NCBI GenBank assembly: GCA_963691705.1 | Contig: OY829538.1 | Coordinates: 19,370,443-19,434,442, forward strand | DNA: 64,000 nt | From: Viola odorata | Taxonomy: Eukaryota > Streptophyta > Magnoliopsida > Malpighiales > Violaceae | Reading direction: 5' to 3' | Shown here: positions 32,068-44,636 of the stretch, piece by piece | How positions within the stretch are numbered: position 1 is the stretch's first letter | Layout: the number at the start of each line of letters is the position of its first letter | Program-made: the position numbers and the translations under genes | The notes under the pieces: model-generated | The model's input: the letters and a program-made list of their open reading frames with translations, nothing else | What the model was told of the DNA's origin: nothing | Database searches by the model: none

Positions 32068-34509
32068 ATGGCTTCTGATTCAGATCCGCCGTTGACTCAG
32101 TCCTCTAGTCTTCCATTTGATACCCGCAGACGACTCTTTGCCTTCGCCACTTCAGATGCTCCCACCTCGATGTAAGAAATTCCTTAAGGAATGTCAGATC
32201 TATCTCTCGCGCAAACAACGGGAATGTTTGTGTTACAGCCAAGCACTCCTTTGTCCCAAATAGCGGGGTCAAGTCATTTTCCTCCTCAGTCGGGGGGGTC
32301 CGGGGTGGATAGCACAAATAACCCATTCGCGAGCTCCATTTTAGCCCTTCGTGCTCAACTGGACCACTTAACAGAATTGGCTAGCAGATATACACCTGCT
32401 GCTGCTTTTGGGTCAGGCGTGGCATCTCAATTCGTTTTCACTCCATCAATCATTACAGAAAGACCACTGTTGTCCCCGCTACATGCGAATGTCTCATTGA
32501 CGCTGCCCGCATTAAGTGCGCCAGTCAGTCTTGTACAGATTGCTCATAGAACGGTGGAGCCGTACATACCACAAATACCTTTATTTCCTATTTCTCAAGA
32601 GGAGCGGCAATGGCGTGAGGAGGATAGAGGTCATTGGGATGGAAGGAGAAATGAAAATAATAGAGATATGTCTCCCGGAGGGAGTGAAAGATCCAGCAGT
32701 AGGAGACATCGAACTAGGTCACCCAGGAGTCGTAGTCCGACCCCCAGGCGATATCCTATCAAAGATCTGAGAGATCGTAGGCGTCATTTGGAAGCATCCC
32801 CGCCTCAGCAGGCGCGGGAAATCCTTGACAATACTTCGGGCCACCTCTTTAGCCTACGCATAAGGCGTCACAGGGTCAGTAGACACGTAAAGCTTCCCTC
32901 AGAATCTTATGATGGCACCAGAGATCCCATCTCTCACCTTAACAAGGTGAAGGATTTTGTGCAATTCCAAACCCACAATGATGCTGCTTTGTGTCAAATA
33001 TTTGTAATGACCCTTTCAGGGGTCGCACATTTGTGGTTCGAAGGTCTTCCAGGTGGGTCTATTGACAGTTTCGTGCAGCTGGAATCTAAATTCAGGAGTC
33101 GATTTAGCACTGCAGTCCCTATCAGGAAGTCAGTTATTGCCTTGTTCGACTTACATAGGAAACCTCAGGAATCTTTGAGGAGCTTCCTCCATTATTTCGA
33201 CACTGAGATGTCGCTAACACCGGGTGTAACGGTTGATTTTGCCATTGAAGCCTTAAAGCGAAATTGTTGTTACGGAAAACTCCGAGAAGCTTTAATGGTT
33301 GACCCACCAGCGACTTTGGATGCGTTAAGGTTGAAAGCCCACAACTATGCGAGGATGGAAGAAGAAGAAAATAGGGATATATTTCAGAACATGCCGCCCG
33401 CCATGCCTCCAGCCCCTACCGCTCTGATTCCAGCTACCTCTGAAGATCGGTTCGTTGACGATTACGCTCAGCGAAAGGATCACATTCCTAAGACATTTAA
33501 TCGGAGAAGAGGTAACCCCTCAAAGGGAAAATCTGGTGACTCCTCTGCTCAACGGCAGAGTGATCCTCCTAAGGGACGAGTTTATGATTTAGACCCTCCT
33601 TCCTTCATCCTACCCCGAGCAGAAATATTGGCAATAGTGGAGCAGCGAAACCTGCCCATCCGTTATCCCGCCCCTGTAAGACCAGGAGTAATCCTAGGGC
33701 GAAGGGAAAATGCCTATTGCAAATTTCAAAAAGCCAAAGGACACTCAACTGAAGCGTGTCGAGAACTCAAAGCGGCGATAGAACGTCTAGTGGAGGAAGG
33801 CTATCTGGGGGAATTTGCTACAAAAACACGAGAAGAAGCTAAAAGTAACCCAACAAATAGAGTAGCTGATAACAGGGCAACACCATCCCACCCCCTAGGC
33901 CGCGACACCGGTCCTGCGGGAGGAGGCCGGGAAATGCTTACAATTGATGACGAGGACATCCCTATTATCAACATCATTGCTGGAGGCACGCCTTATCTGG
34001 ATGAAACCGCACAGCTGATGCCCGCTCCAGGGGATAAGCGGAAGTGGACTGGCATGACAATAAAGAGTGAAGCGATAAGTGCCTTGGATCGTATGGTATT
34101 ATCCTTTTCTGGAGAGGACGAGAAGGGTGTGGTGTATCCGCACAACGACGCGTTAGTAGTTACTCCCATTATCGCTAACCATGGAGTTAGAAAAACTCTG
34201 GTTGACAATGGAAGTGCCGTAAATGTGTTCTCATTGGAAGCCTATAATCTCCTGAAGTGTTCAGATAGCGAGCTTATGCCCTGTAAAAAACCTATCATTG
34301 GGGTAGACGGAGTCCCCATCCCAGTGACTGGAGTGACTACCTTGCCCGTATATTTCAAGGAAGATACCTCCAAACGGTCTGAGGAGCTTTTATTCTTGGT
34401 GGTGGATCTAAATCTACCTTATAATGCCATATTGGGACGGCCATTCCTCAACCGTTTTGGAGCGGCGATATCGCAAAAGCATCTGCAGCTGAATGTTATC
34501 TGCTTATGA
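32068..34509 (+). pseudogene. gag-protease of element C (772-codon open frame, start region broken)
   Basis: The ATG at 32068 (MASDSDPPLTQSS) aligns with the gag starts of B and D. Two in-frame TAA codons at 32173 and 32185 cut it, and the frame is then open from the ATG at 32191 to 34509. Order: linker, Arg/Ser-rich region (RSSSRRHRTRSPRSRS), capsid-like domain at residues about 233-395 (LWFEGLPGGSIDSF, SFLHYFDTEMSL), zinc-knuckle-like region at about 508-525, and aspartic protease with LVDNGSAVNVFS near 669 and AILGRPFLNRFG. The knuckle reads YCKFQ...GHSTEAC where D has YCKFH, so one metal ligand is lost. About 30 codons after the protease are deleted, shifting the frame at 34490. Confidence 0.82.
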
Positions 34510-36186
34510 CTCAGAAGAGTTGCGACAGGTATGTGTGCGTGACGGTGGACCCATATGAGAAAATGATGAAAAATGTACTCAACCTGTAGATAAAATGACT
34601 CATGTCCAGTCAGTGGGGTAGGCGGAGCTGTATTTCTGGTTAGTGATAACCTCAACGCAGAGGAAAATCTGCAGTTGGCCCAACTGTTGAATAAATGCAA
34701 AGGAGAATTTGCATGGAAACCATCTGACATGCCCGGTATCTCGCAGAAGGTGGTAGAACATCGACTCAATGTCAACCCTGATGCCAGACCAGTCCAACAG
34801 AAATGACGTGCTTTCTCTACTGAAAAGGCAAGGGCGGTCGAAAAAGAAGTTACTAAGCTTCTCGACGCTGGCTTTATTCGAGAAGTAAGATATCCCACCT
34901 GGTTGGCTAACCCCGTTCTAGTCCCCAAGCCCAGCGGAGAATGGCGCATGTGCATCGATTTCACTGATTTGAATGACGCTTGCCCCAAAGACTGTTACCC
35001 ACTCCCTCGGATTGATCAGCTAGTTGATCAGGCTGCCGGATACGCGTACTTAAGCTCGTTGGACGCCAATTCCGAGTACCATAAAATCCCCATGGCCAAG
35101 GAGGATGAAGAGAAAACTGCCTTCATCACTCCGAGGGCCACCTATTGCTATACGGCGATACCTTTCGGGTTGAAGAACGCTGGAGCCACCTTCCAGCGAA
35201 TGGCGAATCAGGTCTTCAAAAAATAGATTGGGCGAAACGTTAAAGCGTATGTCGATGACATACTGGTTAAAAGTTGAAACTTTGAAGATCACCTATCCGA
35301 TCTGGCTGAAGTCTTCAAAGTAATGAAGCAATATCAGATGAAGCTAAACCCTCGAAAGTGCATGTTCGCCTTCCAAACAGGTAAATTTTTGGGTTATGTG
35401 GTCAGCCAAAAAGGCATTCAGCCCAACCCGTCAAAGATCCAGGCTATCCAAGACATGATATCTCCTCAGACCATAAAAGAGGTACAAAAGCTAACCAGGC
35501 GCGTTATTGCTCTTGGGCGGTTTATTTCTAAACAAGGAGAAAGGTGTCTCCCTTTCTTCAAAGTTATACGAAAGAAAGCCGCTATCGGATGGACGGCAGA
35601 GTGCGAAGAAGCACTTGCAGGCCTGAAAGCTTACCTATCGTCTGACTTAGTATTGACAAGACCAGAACCTGGCGATATCCTGTATTTATACCTTGGGGTT
35701 GCTGACGAAGTGGTTAGCGTGATCCTTGTGCGAGAAGACAACCACACGCACCACCCTGTATACTTCGTGAGTCACGTCCTGAAAGATACCGAGCTCAGAT
35801 ATGCCTGTATCGAGAAAATAGCGTTAGTATTGATCCAAGCCACGCGGAAAATGAGCCGATACTTTCAAGCTCATACTGTCATTGTGCTGACAAACCAACC
35901 TCTGAAAAGGATCTTCCGAAAACCCGAATCCTCGGGGAGGATACTAATCTGGGCTCTTGAACTTGAACAATATGGGTTGCATTACCGGTCCCAACCGTCT
36001 GTGAAGGCTCAAATCTTGGCGGACTTTATCGCGGAATGCACTTTCACGCCGGATCCTCTAACAGAATTGACTGAAAAGGAAAAAGAAGAATTGGATCTTC
36101 CCTTCCCAGAGACCTACACCGACCTGTGGGTTATCCACGTAGATGGCGCCAAAAATAAGAGCTTACCGGGACTGGAATTTTTATGA
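34510..36186 (+). pseudogene. RT and RNase H of element C
   Basis: The linker (MPGISQKVVEHRLN) and RT are recognisable: VPKPSGEWRMCIDFTDLN, PFGLKNAGATFQR and catalytic YVDD at 35248-35259. Stops: TGA 34804, TAG 35224, TGA 35275. From 35323 the frame is open through RNase H (LYLYLGVADEVVSVILV, FVSHVLKDTELRYACIEK, YFQAH) to the start of aRNH (WVIHVDGAKN). A frameshift near 36165 brings a TGA at 36184. The linker is homologous to D throughout. Confidence 0.85.
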
Positions 36187-37885
36187 GTGGACCTCACGGC
36201 ATCCATGTGCGATATGCCATCCGAATCCTGCAGCCGTTGTCCAATAACGTCGCAGAATATGAAGCGCTATTAGCCGGGCTCAAGATAGGAAAGAGTATTT
36301 CAATCAAGGGAATACATGACTCTGGGAGGTTGGGAGACTTGCGACTGAAAGTCTGCGGGGACTCCAAGTTGATAATAGACCAAGTGCTGGGATACTCTCA
36401 AGCTAGAAAGCCCATCATGGTACAATACCTTGCTAAAGTGAAGCGCGAGTTGATAGAAATAAAGAAATGTGGCATACAGGTCAGCTTCGAGCACATTCCT
36501 CGAGAGGATAACATTGAGGCTGACAATCTCGCTAAACTCGCAGCAAATCCAGAGGCGTCCATACCAAAAGGGGTGTACTACCGGGAGATACCCGTACCTT
36601 CCTTCATGGAAGAACAAGCGACGCTCTGTGTGGAAGAAAGTGACAACGACTGGAGAATTCCCGTCATAAAATACTTGAAACATGATGAACTTCCAGCAGA
36701 TAACGCTGAGAAGAAGAAAGTGCTGAAGCAAGCGGCACGGTGTACATACTTTAATGGGGAACTGCTACGGAGGTGTTTCTCTCATCCGGCTGCGAAATGC
36801 ATAACAAAACAAGAGGGTCTTCATACCCTCCACGAAATCCAGGAGGAAATTTGTGGCATGCACGCATCCGGCGGAACCATGGCTGCGCAAGTCTTTCGAT
36901 CAGGGTTCTACTGGCCCACTATTCGGAGAGACTGCCATGACTATGTACGAACTTGCCAAAAGTGTCAGGAATTCTCTAAGATTCCCCGGCAACCCGCTGC
37001 ACAAATTCATAATATTATCGCTCCTTGTCCTTTCGCGAAATAGGGAATTGATATCCTTGGACCATTTCCAAAGGCAAGATCACAACTAAAGTTTGTGGTT
37101 GTAACAGTAGACTACTTCACCAAATGGGCAGAAGCTGAGGCGGTTGCCAACATCATGACAGAAAAATCTGGCGTTTCTTCAAGCACCAAGTTATCATGCG
37201 CTTTAGAGTTCCTCGCGTACTCGTTAGCGATAATGGAACGCAGTTCACCAGCCAGTTCTTTAGAAACCAATGTGTAGAGTTCGGAATCGAGCAGAGATTC
37301 TCTTCCGTGGCTCATCCGCAGACTAATGGTCAGGCTGAGGTGACAAACCGAGCCATCCTGAATGGTGTTAAGAAGAACCTGGAGGGATCCAAGAGGAAGT
37401 GGGCAGACGAACTACCGTATGTGATGTGGGCATACCGCATGACCACGAAAACCAGCACGGGAGAAACACCATACGCACTGGCTTTCAGCACGGAGGTCGT
37501 TACGCCTGTGGAAATTGGTACCGTGAGCTTACGAGTGGCTTACTTCAGAGAAGAGTTGAATGAGGAAAGGTTGCGTGCGAATCTTGACGCATTGCCTGAA
37601 CTACAAGAGGAAGCTCTTTTGAAGATGATGTACTATAAGCAAAAGATGGCGCGTTATCATAATAGGTGCGTCAAAGAACGAATCCTAAAAGAAGGTGATC
37701 TAGTACTCCGGGATCAACGAGCAACTGGTCAACGCCGGGGAAAGCTCAGTCCAAACTGGGAAGGGCCGTACCGCATTACCCATATCATCGGGAGAGGAGC
37801 GTACCATCTAGAGACACTCGACGGTACCCCCTTACCTAACTCCGAGAATATTGCTCGTTTGAAATTATATCATGCTAGATCTTGA
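36183..37885 (+). pseudogene. aRNH and integrase of element C
   Basis: The frame at 36183-37043 completes the additional RNase H (NNVAEYEALLAGL, VCGDSKLIIDQV, HIPREDN.EADNLAK) and the integrase zinc region (HEIQEEICGMHASGGTMA ... CQKCQEFSK). A TAG at 37041 replaces the Trp of WGIDILGPF. The core is then split by a frameshift near 37165 and runs open from 37196 to 37885 with LVSDNGTQF and NGQAEVTNR (D and E of the triad). The C-terminal domain ends LSPNWEGPYRI ... ENIARLKLYHARS. Confidence 0.85.
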
Positions 37886-38006
37886 CTTATCCCTGCATCT
37901 TTTCACTAACGATAACCCTAACCCCTACTAACGCTTGAGTAATGAGCTCTCTTATGCTTTGTGGCTACGTGTGTCTGCAGGCGATAAGAAAAAGGGGAAA
38001 AAGGTT
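37886..38006 (+). other. Short 3' flank of pol in C
   Basis: About 120 bases after the pol stop with no coding signal, leading into the tandem repeats. Confidence 0.5.
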
Positions 38007-38600
38007 GCCAGGAGTAAAAAGTCCTATCCTTGTGATGGTCTGTCCTGATCCGACGGCTCACTAAGTGAGGGCACGCCCTGGCATACCTAATACTTAGCGT
38101 CAGGAGTGAAAAGTCCTATCCTTGTGATGGCCTGTCCTGATCCGACGGCTCACTAAGTGAGGGCACGCCCTGGCGCACCTGATATGAAACGTTGGGAGTG
38201 AAAAGTCCTATCCTTGTGGTAACCAGGTGGGGACCATGAGAAGAGGCACGCCCCGGCACCCCTGGGAGTGAAAAGTCTTATCCTCGTAATGGTCGGTCTG
38301 GATTCGCCGACTCACTGAGTGAGGGCACGCCCCAGGATTCCTAAAGGTGAAAAGGCCACATCCTTATGACAGCCATTCTCGAGGAGGTGGCTCGTTAGGG
38401 AGAGGCACACCCTAAGGAGATAATAACTCCATCTTGGAAGCAAAAATCCTATCTTTGCGGCCGGTCTGATGAAGACGGCTCGCCAAAGGAAGGTACAATT
38501 CCATGATGAGAGGATAACACCGAAAGTGAAAAATCCTAGCCTTGTGAGGGACTGTCCTGATCAGACGACTCACTAGGAAGAGGCACTTTCCGGCTGACTA
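38007..38600 (+). repeat. Tandem repeat block between pol and aORF-1 in C, about 7 units of 70-95 bp
   Basis: Units near 38010, 38100, 38194, 38262, 38345, 38433 and 38523 share GGAGTGAAAAGTCCTATCCT, TGTGATGG, a GACGGCTCACTAAGTGAGG half-palindrome and GGCACGCCC. The first two are nearly identical; later ones decay. D has the same repeat in inverse orientation at 54080-54590. The block lies where pol and the antisense genes converge. Confidence 0.9.
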
Positions 38601-38983
38601 ATAGATATTAATTGAGTGTGCAGGATGTCTCCGGCCTCAAAGAGATCGCAGCACTCGAATTAACAAAAAGGAGTTGTATAACTCTTTGGCAAAATAAACA
38701 TGAGGCCAACCACGCCGATATTGACGCAGACTAAGGAGTAGGATCTAAAGGCCCTATTTGTTATCTTTTCAATCAGCCAGGCAGTGGTTGAGATAAGCGC
38801 GACAAAGCGGGATTAGAACGGTAAAAATTTAAAGAAAGGAAAATGGCCTTAACAAAAAACTGATGCCGCTAAAGTATCATTGTTTAGAAGCAAATACCCT
38901 CGAAGGGACACAAAAGTATGCAAAAATATACAAAGAGGGTAACATTCGATCCTCACAAAAAGAAATAAGGGATAACACCCTAC
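38601..38983. other. 3' flank of aORF-1 in C; no gene seen
   Basis: A-rich sequence between the repeat block and the aORF-1 stop. It resembles the 3' flank of aORF-1 kept in B. Confidence 0.5.
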
Positions 38984-41436
38984 TTACTCCTCGTCTTCGG
39001 CGATTTCCCCCTCTGGGTAGCCCTTTGACCTGGCCAAACGGAAGCCCTCGTCGTTAAGACCGGAAGATCCCTCAAAAAAGGCGTTAGAGACAGCCTCGCC
39101 ATCATAAAATTCCTCCCCATAAACCTCCACAAAGCAATCGACCATGATGGAAACACTCTCTTCAATATACCAACGCCTCTTGATAGCTGATTCTGCCTCA
39201 AGCGCCATTTTTTCTTCTATCAAAGCTGCTCTCTCTCCCGTCAAGGCCGTTTTCTCCTCCTTGAGAGTGACACACTTTGACTGTTCAGCTGTCAGAGCAG
39301 TGCTAGAAGCGGACAATTGTTCCTTTGCAGTGGCTAACTATTCCTTTGCCTCCCTTGCCTCCTCTTTAGCTGCCTCCAGGTCCGCCATATATTTATCTCG
39401 CTCTTCCAATAGTCGTTGTTTCTCCTCTTGCTCTTGAGAAAGCTTGGCTACAGAAGCGGCAAGGTCAGCAGCCTTTTGAGACACGCACTCAGCATAGAGA
39501 TGAGATTGGAGGAACCCGGAGAAAAGCGTGGAGCGCAGCATATCGGCTTGCTCTTTGTCTCCTACAGTAGGGAAAGTGCTTCATTCTTCAGGAGAAGTTA
39601 ACATGTGTGCAACCAAGAACGATGCAGTAATGGTCGAGTTATCGCCCCCCATGGCTGCAATCCCTGAGCTATGAAACGTAGTCATGTCCACCTGGTGAGT
39701 GATAGGCCCAACGGCGTTATGAGAACTCACATCGGCCATAAGATTGGACACTACTATCCCCTCTCCGAAACGCCTAAGTGTGGAAGCAGCGGAAGGAACG
39801 AAGACCACGGTGGCTGGAGAAGGAGGCTGGTTGGAAGCAGAGCCTCTCGGAGGCGTGAACATTTCATTAGGACAAGAAGAGGCGACACCCCCTTGGAACG
39901 TTGCATGAGCCTGATAAGAAGAAAATTCCGACAGCTCGTCATGGTAAGTTGTGGTGTTAGAGGAAAAGTGGGGCATCTCTGAACCAAATGGGGGCGGAGA
40001 AGTCTCGAAAGGTGGAGGTATGGCCGCGTTCTCAAAAATGGTACCAGTCTAACCCGGGGGAGGAATGGAAGGGTCAGGACCAGTTTGGGGCCTTACCCCG
40101 ACATCAGCCTGAGTCGAGGACGAGCTTGCACCTACTCCCGTAGACTTTTGTTTCTTCTTCGGACGATTCAGAATACGTCTCACGTCCATGTTGCCTCGTG
40201 ATGACAAAGGCGTGGAAGTACCAGAAGTATCCTATGAGAAAAAACAATTAACAACAAGAAGAGTACAAGCAAGCATTGAAAAATGATGCGAAAGATACTA
40301 GGGGAAGTTGCAGTTACCATCCCAGCGGTAGGCGCTTCCGAAGAGCCGGCTGCGTCAGAAGAAGGCAGAATAGGTGACCGGAGGGAGGCAACGCTCCGAG
40401 TCTTCTTTTTCTTTTTTTCTTTGGCGGAAGCTCTGCGAGCGGAGGGTCGAGGCGGAAGAGCAGCGATGGATATAACAGGAATACCAACAGGAATGGTATC
40501 GGTATCTTTGTCAACAGAGGCAGAAGATGTTTGGGGAGGAGCCGAAGCGGCGGCTGAAGTGGTGGCGATATTGATAGCCGCGGCCTTTTCCCTATCTTGA
40601 AGTCTCTTCCGGCGCCTTCTGACACTCTCCGAAATGTAATCCGGATCAGTTGCTGCAAAAGCACAAGACAGCGTCAGCGTTAGTACCAATACTAGAAATC
40701 AAAGATTGGCGCGATACTCACGTCTAACACAGGCCTTGATATCGGTCCCGCAAGCCAGAAGGCGGGTGTGAACGCTGATTTCCAGACTGAGCAACTTATC
40801 AAACCAGCCATGTTCTGTCTCGTTAAGGGCCACACGACACCAAGCTCTGTCCTTAACGCACTGGTTAAAACCAGATCGCCACCATGAATCCGGAAGCTCA
40901 GGAGTCTCAACAACAAAAAAATGCTCTTTCCATTTATCAATGGAAGATTCCAAGCTAAGGAGTTTCCAGGTGAAATTTTTGAGCGAATCGTCATTATAAC
41001 GGGACGATATCGCTATTACACCCCGATGGTTATACATCTTAAACAGAGATTTGAGTAATGCAAGGGAAGGAGATGTAATTCTTTTGTACTTGCAGAGTTC
41101 TAAAAAAGCATAAATGCCACAGTATGCATTCGGAGCCAGTTGAACAGGGCTCAGATCTAGAGAGGTAAGCAACTCTTGGATAAATGGGTCAACCAGAAAC
41201 CGGAAACCATAGCGGAACATCTAGGCATACAGGATTCTACGATTACCGGTTAGAACGCTATTCAAGCGTAAAGACGCAGGGGCGACAATAGCCTTGAAAC
41301 CCTCAGGGAGGGCAGCACCATGATCAGACAGGTGTTTATCAAGAATGGCAGAAGAAGTAATAGTACTGACTATAGTCTCTATTTTTTCTTCATCCCGTGA
41401 TTTAGACCCAGAAGCCCGAGTTTTTCTTTTTGTCAT
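38984..41436 (-). pseudogene. aORF-1 of element C (antisense, three exons)
   Basis: The gene reads opposite to gag-pol. Exon 1 (41436-40722; MTKRKTRASG, EEKIE) holds the PF04195-like domain: RILYA(stop)MFRYGFRF, SPVQLAPNAYCGIYAF, RGVIAISSRYNDDSLK, WWRSGFNQCVKD. A GTGAGT donor and TTTTGCAG acceptor bound a short intron. Exon 2 (40652-40299) is Ala/Pro/Ser- and Lys-rich (KEKKKKKTR). A GTATCT donor and CTCATAG acceptor lead to exon 3 (40231-38984), which is Ser/Pro-rich, then a long Ala/Glu/Lys coiled coil, then RRWYIEESVSIMVDCFVEVYGEE. Stops at 41221 (Lys to stop), about 40050, 39581 and 39340 inactivate it. Full length would be about 770 residues. Introns are inferred from frame and homology. 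Confidence 0.75.
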
Positions 41437-41488
41437 GGTGGAAAAACAAAACAAAGAGATGAAGAAGACAGTAAAAGGAAATGAAAAA

Positions 41489-41615
41489 GTACCTTTTGGG
41501 GAAGAAAATCAAAGTACCCAGGGGAGGAATGCCAAAAACACAAATGATTCAAGAAGATGCAGAGAAACAGAGTATCGAAAGTGAAAAAAAGAAATAGAGT
41601 GTTGGGTTTTATAAC
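41489..41615 (-). promoter_or_regulatory. Promoter region of aORF-1 (C): TATA box and AAGGTAC leader motif
   Basis: AGGGTTATAAAAC (TATA at about 41608-41615) lies about 175 bases before the ATG. The leader motif AAGGTAC is at 41489-41495, 53 bases before the ATG. Both recur at similar distances in B and D. Confidence 0.65.
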
Positions 41616-42021
41616 CCTAAGAGGCTAAAGGCATGACTGCTGGAACAGTTGCTACGCGCGTGATAGGCGTGAGTAATGAGTGCAACTGTAGAAAAATGAG
41701 AAGACGTTTTGATCCTATCAAATCATGCTAGCCCTAGCGTCCCGATGAGAAGACACGTGTCCTCGAATCATCATGATCCTTCGATCGCATTAATGAGGGG
41801 ATTCTAAGCATTAAATGCTCCAAAAAAGTAAAATCACTTTATCAAAAAGAAGTCAAGCGTGATGACGTAATCAGCGAGATATCACCGTAAAATAAAACAA
41901 CTGTTATCCAGAGCGGAATGACGGTCGTTATTGTGTAAGCGTTATCAGTTATTACAAGCCATTTGAAATCAAGGTTGGAGGAGAAAAATAAATCAAAACG
42001 CTCTCAAGTGTCGCCTTATGC

Positions 42022-44156
42022 TCATGGCGGAACAACTCCCTTGACGCCCCCGACATCCACATCCTTTAACCTGTCAAAGGCATAATCGGCTATCTTGGCA
42101 AGATCGAAAGCCCCGCTACGATAATAATCAGGGAATCCGGTCACAAAAGCTTGTATCGCCTTGTCCTTCCATCTCGACATCTCATGGGACATCTTCGCCA
42201 ATCTTGCATCGCGGGCCGATATCTCTTCGCGAAGGAGAATGTTCTTTTTGTCAGCCGTCATCAGTTCTGCCTCCAGAAGTTCTACTTTTGCTTTCCCTAT
42301 CGACTTTTCTCTGGCCAACTCAACGCGACAGTCATTAAGCTCAGCTTGGGTATCGCTTTGAAGTCGCGTTAATTCTGCCACCTTAGAAGAGGAGCCTTGA
42401 GCCTTGTTACCCTGAATATCGAGGAAGTAATTTAGCATGCGAAAGCTAGCCAGTACTTCATTCAAAGCGCGTTCGCGATGAACCTCCAGAGGAAGCTCTG
42501 ACATTTCCTCCCTATCTTTAGGAATGCTAAATATCGCACCTACCGTGGAGCCCACCGGCTCATTTCGCGATAGCGGATCCGATATCCCTAGTGCGCGAAG
42601 TTCGCTGGTGCCAAAGGTAGACAGATCCAAGTGATAGGAAGTGGCTCCTTGAAGGCCTTGAGAAGAAAGATTGGCGATAAAAGGAGGAGAGAAGCTTTCA
42701 GTAGAACCCCCAGCCCCTGAGATAGAAGTACAGAATAATGGCAGAAGGCCATTAGGAAGAGGGTCAGGAGCGACGGCAGGAGCAGGATCTGGGACGGCAA
42801 CGTCAGGAATAAAAGATGAGATAGGAGAGTCAGGAGCGGCAGTCGAAGGAGGAACGTTGACCTCTGACGGAACCTTGGGGATCTCAGGAGGAATGTCGGT
42901 TGACACTTCGGCTGCCACAGCTACTTTAGAAGTGCTTGCGCCCCCGAAAGAGCCAGTCCCGGTAGCAGGGGTTTCGCTAAATGTTTTTGAAGCAGCTGTA
43001 GAGATGGGGTTGCTACTTCCCATGCGTAGTTTCTTTTGCTGAGTTGCGGAAGCATGATGAAGCCCAGAATCATTGTCCATATCCTCGTTGTCGCTGTCGG
43101 GTGTTTCAGCCTTAGGATGATTCAAAGTCTCTCCTTGCCGAACGGGTAACCAGTTCTAGAGAAATTGAGAAGCGCGGTTAGAGATGCCTCGCTTGGCGAC
43201 AGTCTTGAATCTTTTTCTTTTTGGTGGAGCGGCAGGATGACTGGAACTTTCAGGCGGAGGAGATGGTGGCCGTGTCTGGAGTGGCCTCATGTTCAGAGGA
43301 ACATCTTTATCGCTCGACGGTTGGTTTTCAGTGTCACCTGTCAGCAAGACATATCAGAACATTGAATTAGCTGAAGTGATAACGAGAGAAAAGAAACTTA
43401 CTTATAGTACACTTCTCTATAAGCCTGTGCAAGGCAAGCTCTCGAATGTGGAAGGACGATTTCAACCCCAGCAGCATGTTCGTCTGTCGGAGCTCTTCCC
43501 TGGATATGGTTGATGGATTTATCCAAAGGGAGTCGTTGAGACACCAATTGAAACCTCTGGGTTAGGGGTGGAAAGGTAAATTCACAATAAAGAAACTGCT
43601 CTTCCAACCCGCCACGGTTTCTTCGAAACCCCGGAATCTCTGCCAGAATGACTGCACCAGCGCGTCACTCCATCTTGGGGCAATATCTACCACACAGTTG
43701 CGACACCTAAAACTAAAAAACTTGTGAAATAAATTGATGGACGGGACAAGGATGCCCCGCAACTCACAGATACGAATGAAGGCCAAAATCCCGCACCAAG
43801 AAGGGGGCGTAAGCTGAGCTGGGGTTAATGTCATATCGAACTAATAATCTTTTCACCGCTTCATGGATGGGAAAGCGGAAACCGTAAAAAAACATGTCAA
43901 AATATAGCATCCTATCGGCCCCCGATAGAGGATCATGAAGCCGGTAACCAGCATCAGGAATCCTAACGGAGAAGCCTGGAGGGAAAATGATATTATTTTC
44001 CTCCAACTCTGCATCTAATACCGCTTGATCAACGAAAATACTAGGAGTTCTCTCCATTTCTAAATCTATGGGCTGCTGGAAAATCTGGAGACTCCTCAAA
44101 GACCTATTTGCGACTAGAGGCCACTGAGAATCTTTGGGTATTCTAGATGTGCTCAT
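42022..44156 (-). pseudogene. aORF-2 of element C (antisense, two exons)
   Basis: Exon 1 starts at 44156 (MSTSRIPKD). It carries a second PF04195-like domain: ENNIIFPPGFSVRI, YRLHDPLSGADRMLYFDMFFYGFRFP, a frameshift near 43826, then PAQLTPPSWCGILAF and APRWSDALVQSFWQRF. Another frameshift follows near 43560. The intron runs from a GTAAGT donor near 43400 to GCTGACAG before 43335. Exon 2 is open except for a TAG at 43156. It contains a basic patch (PPKRKRFK), an acidic Ser/Asp region, SPISSFIPDV, a coiled coil (about 42500-42200) and FVTGFPDYYRSG..DLAKIADYA near the end. It is a paralogue of aORF-1 by domain order. Predicted length is about 680 residues; function unknown. Confidence 0.75.
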
Positions 44157-44196
44157 AATAAATTGGCCAGAAGAAAATCTGAGGGAGGGAGGTGAA

Positions 44197-44345
44197 GTAC
44201 CTTGAATCAGAAGGCGGTGGACAAACCGTCTGCACCGGCGAACGGTGGTCCTAACTTCCTTCAGAGTAAAATCTAGAAAGAGAAGGGAGAAATTTCAAAA
44301 TGAGAGCAAAGAGTATTAAAAGAAAGCAGTTGTTCCCTTTTAAAG
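44197..44345 (-). promoter_or_regulatory. Promoter region of aORF-2 (C): TATA-like box and AAGGTAC
   Basis: CCTTTAAAAGGG (44338-44345) lies about 185 bases before the ATG. AAGGTAC (44197-44203) lies 41 bases before it, as in D. Confidence 0.6.
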
Positions 44346-44636
44346 GCTGAGTACGAAGAAGTTAAACAGCCTGTGAAAATGGGGCACGTCCCAAAGTAAA
44401 AGTGGCACGTGTGAAAGCCTCAGAAGGATATTTATGTCCTCACATTTATATCTTCTAGAAGGGGGTAGTTACTAACAACCAGTCTCAAGCGGTTGAAGTA
44501 AAGCAACGGTTAGTTTCACAGCGATAGCCAACCAACAGAGGGGCTAACGCCTAAACATGCAAGACTAAAAAAGCAAAGCATTATGGAATTTAATAATAAG
44601 CCATACGGCATCTACAATGGAGTGACAGGGGCGAAA

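Noticed and set aside
39144..43513. Several plus-strand frames inside C's antisense genes
   Set aside because: They lie opposite or out of frame with aORF-1 and aORF-2 and are not conserved.
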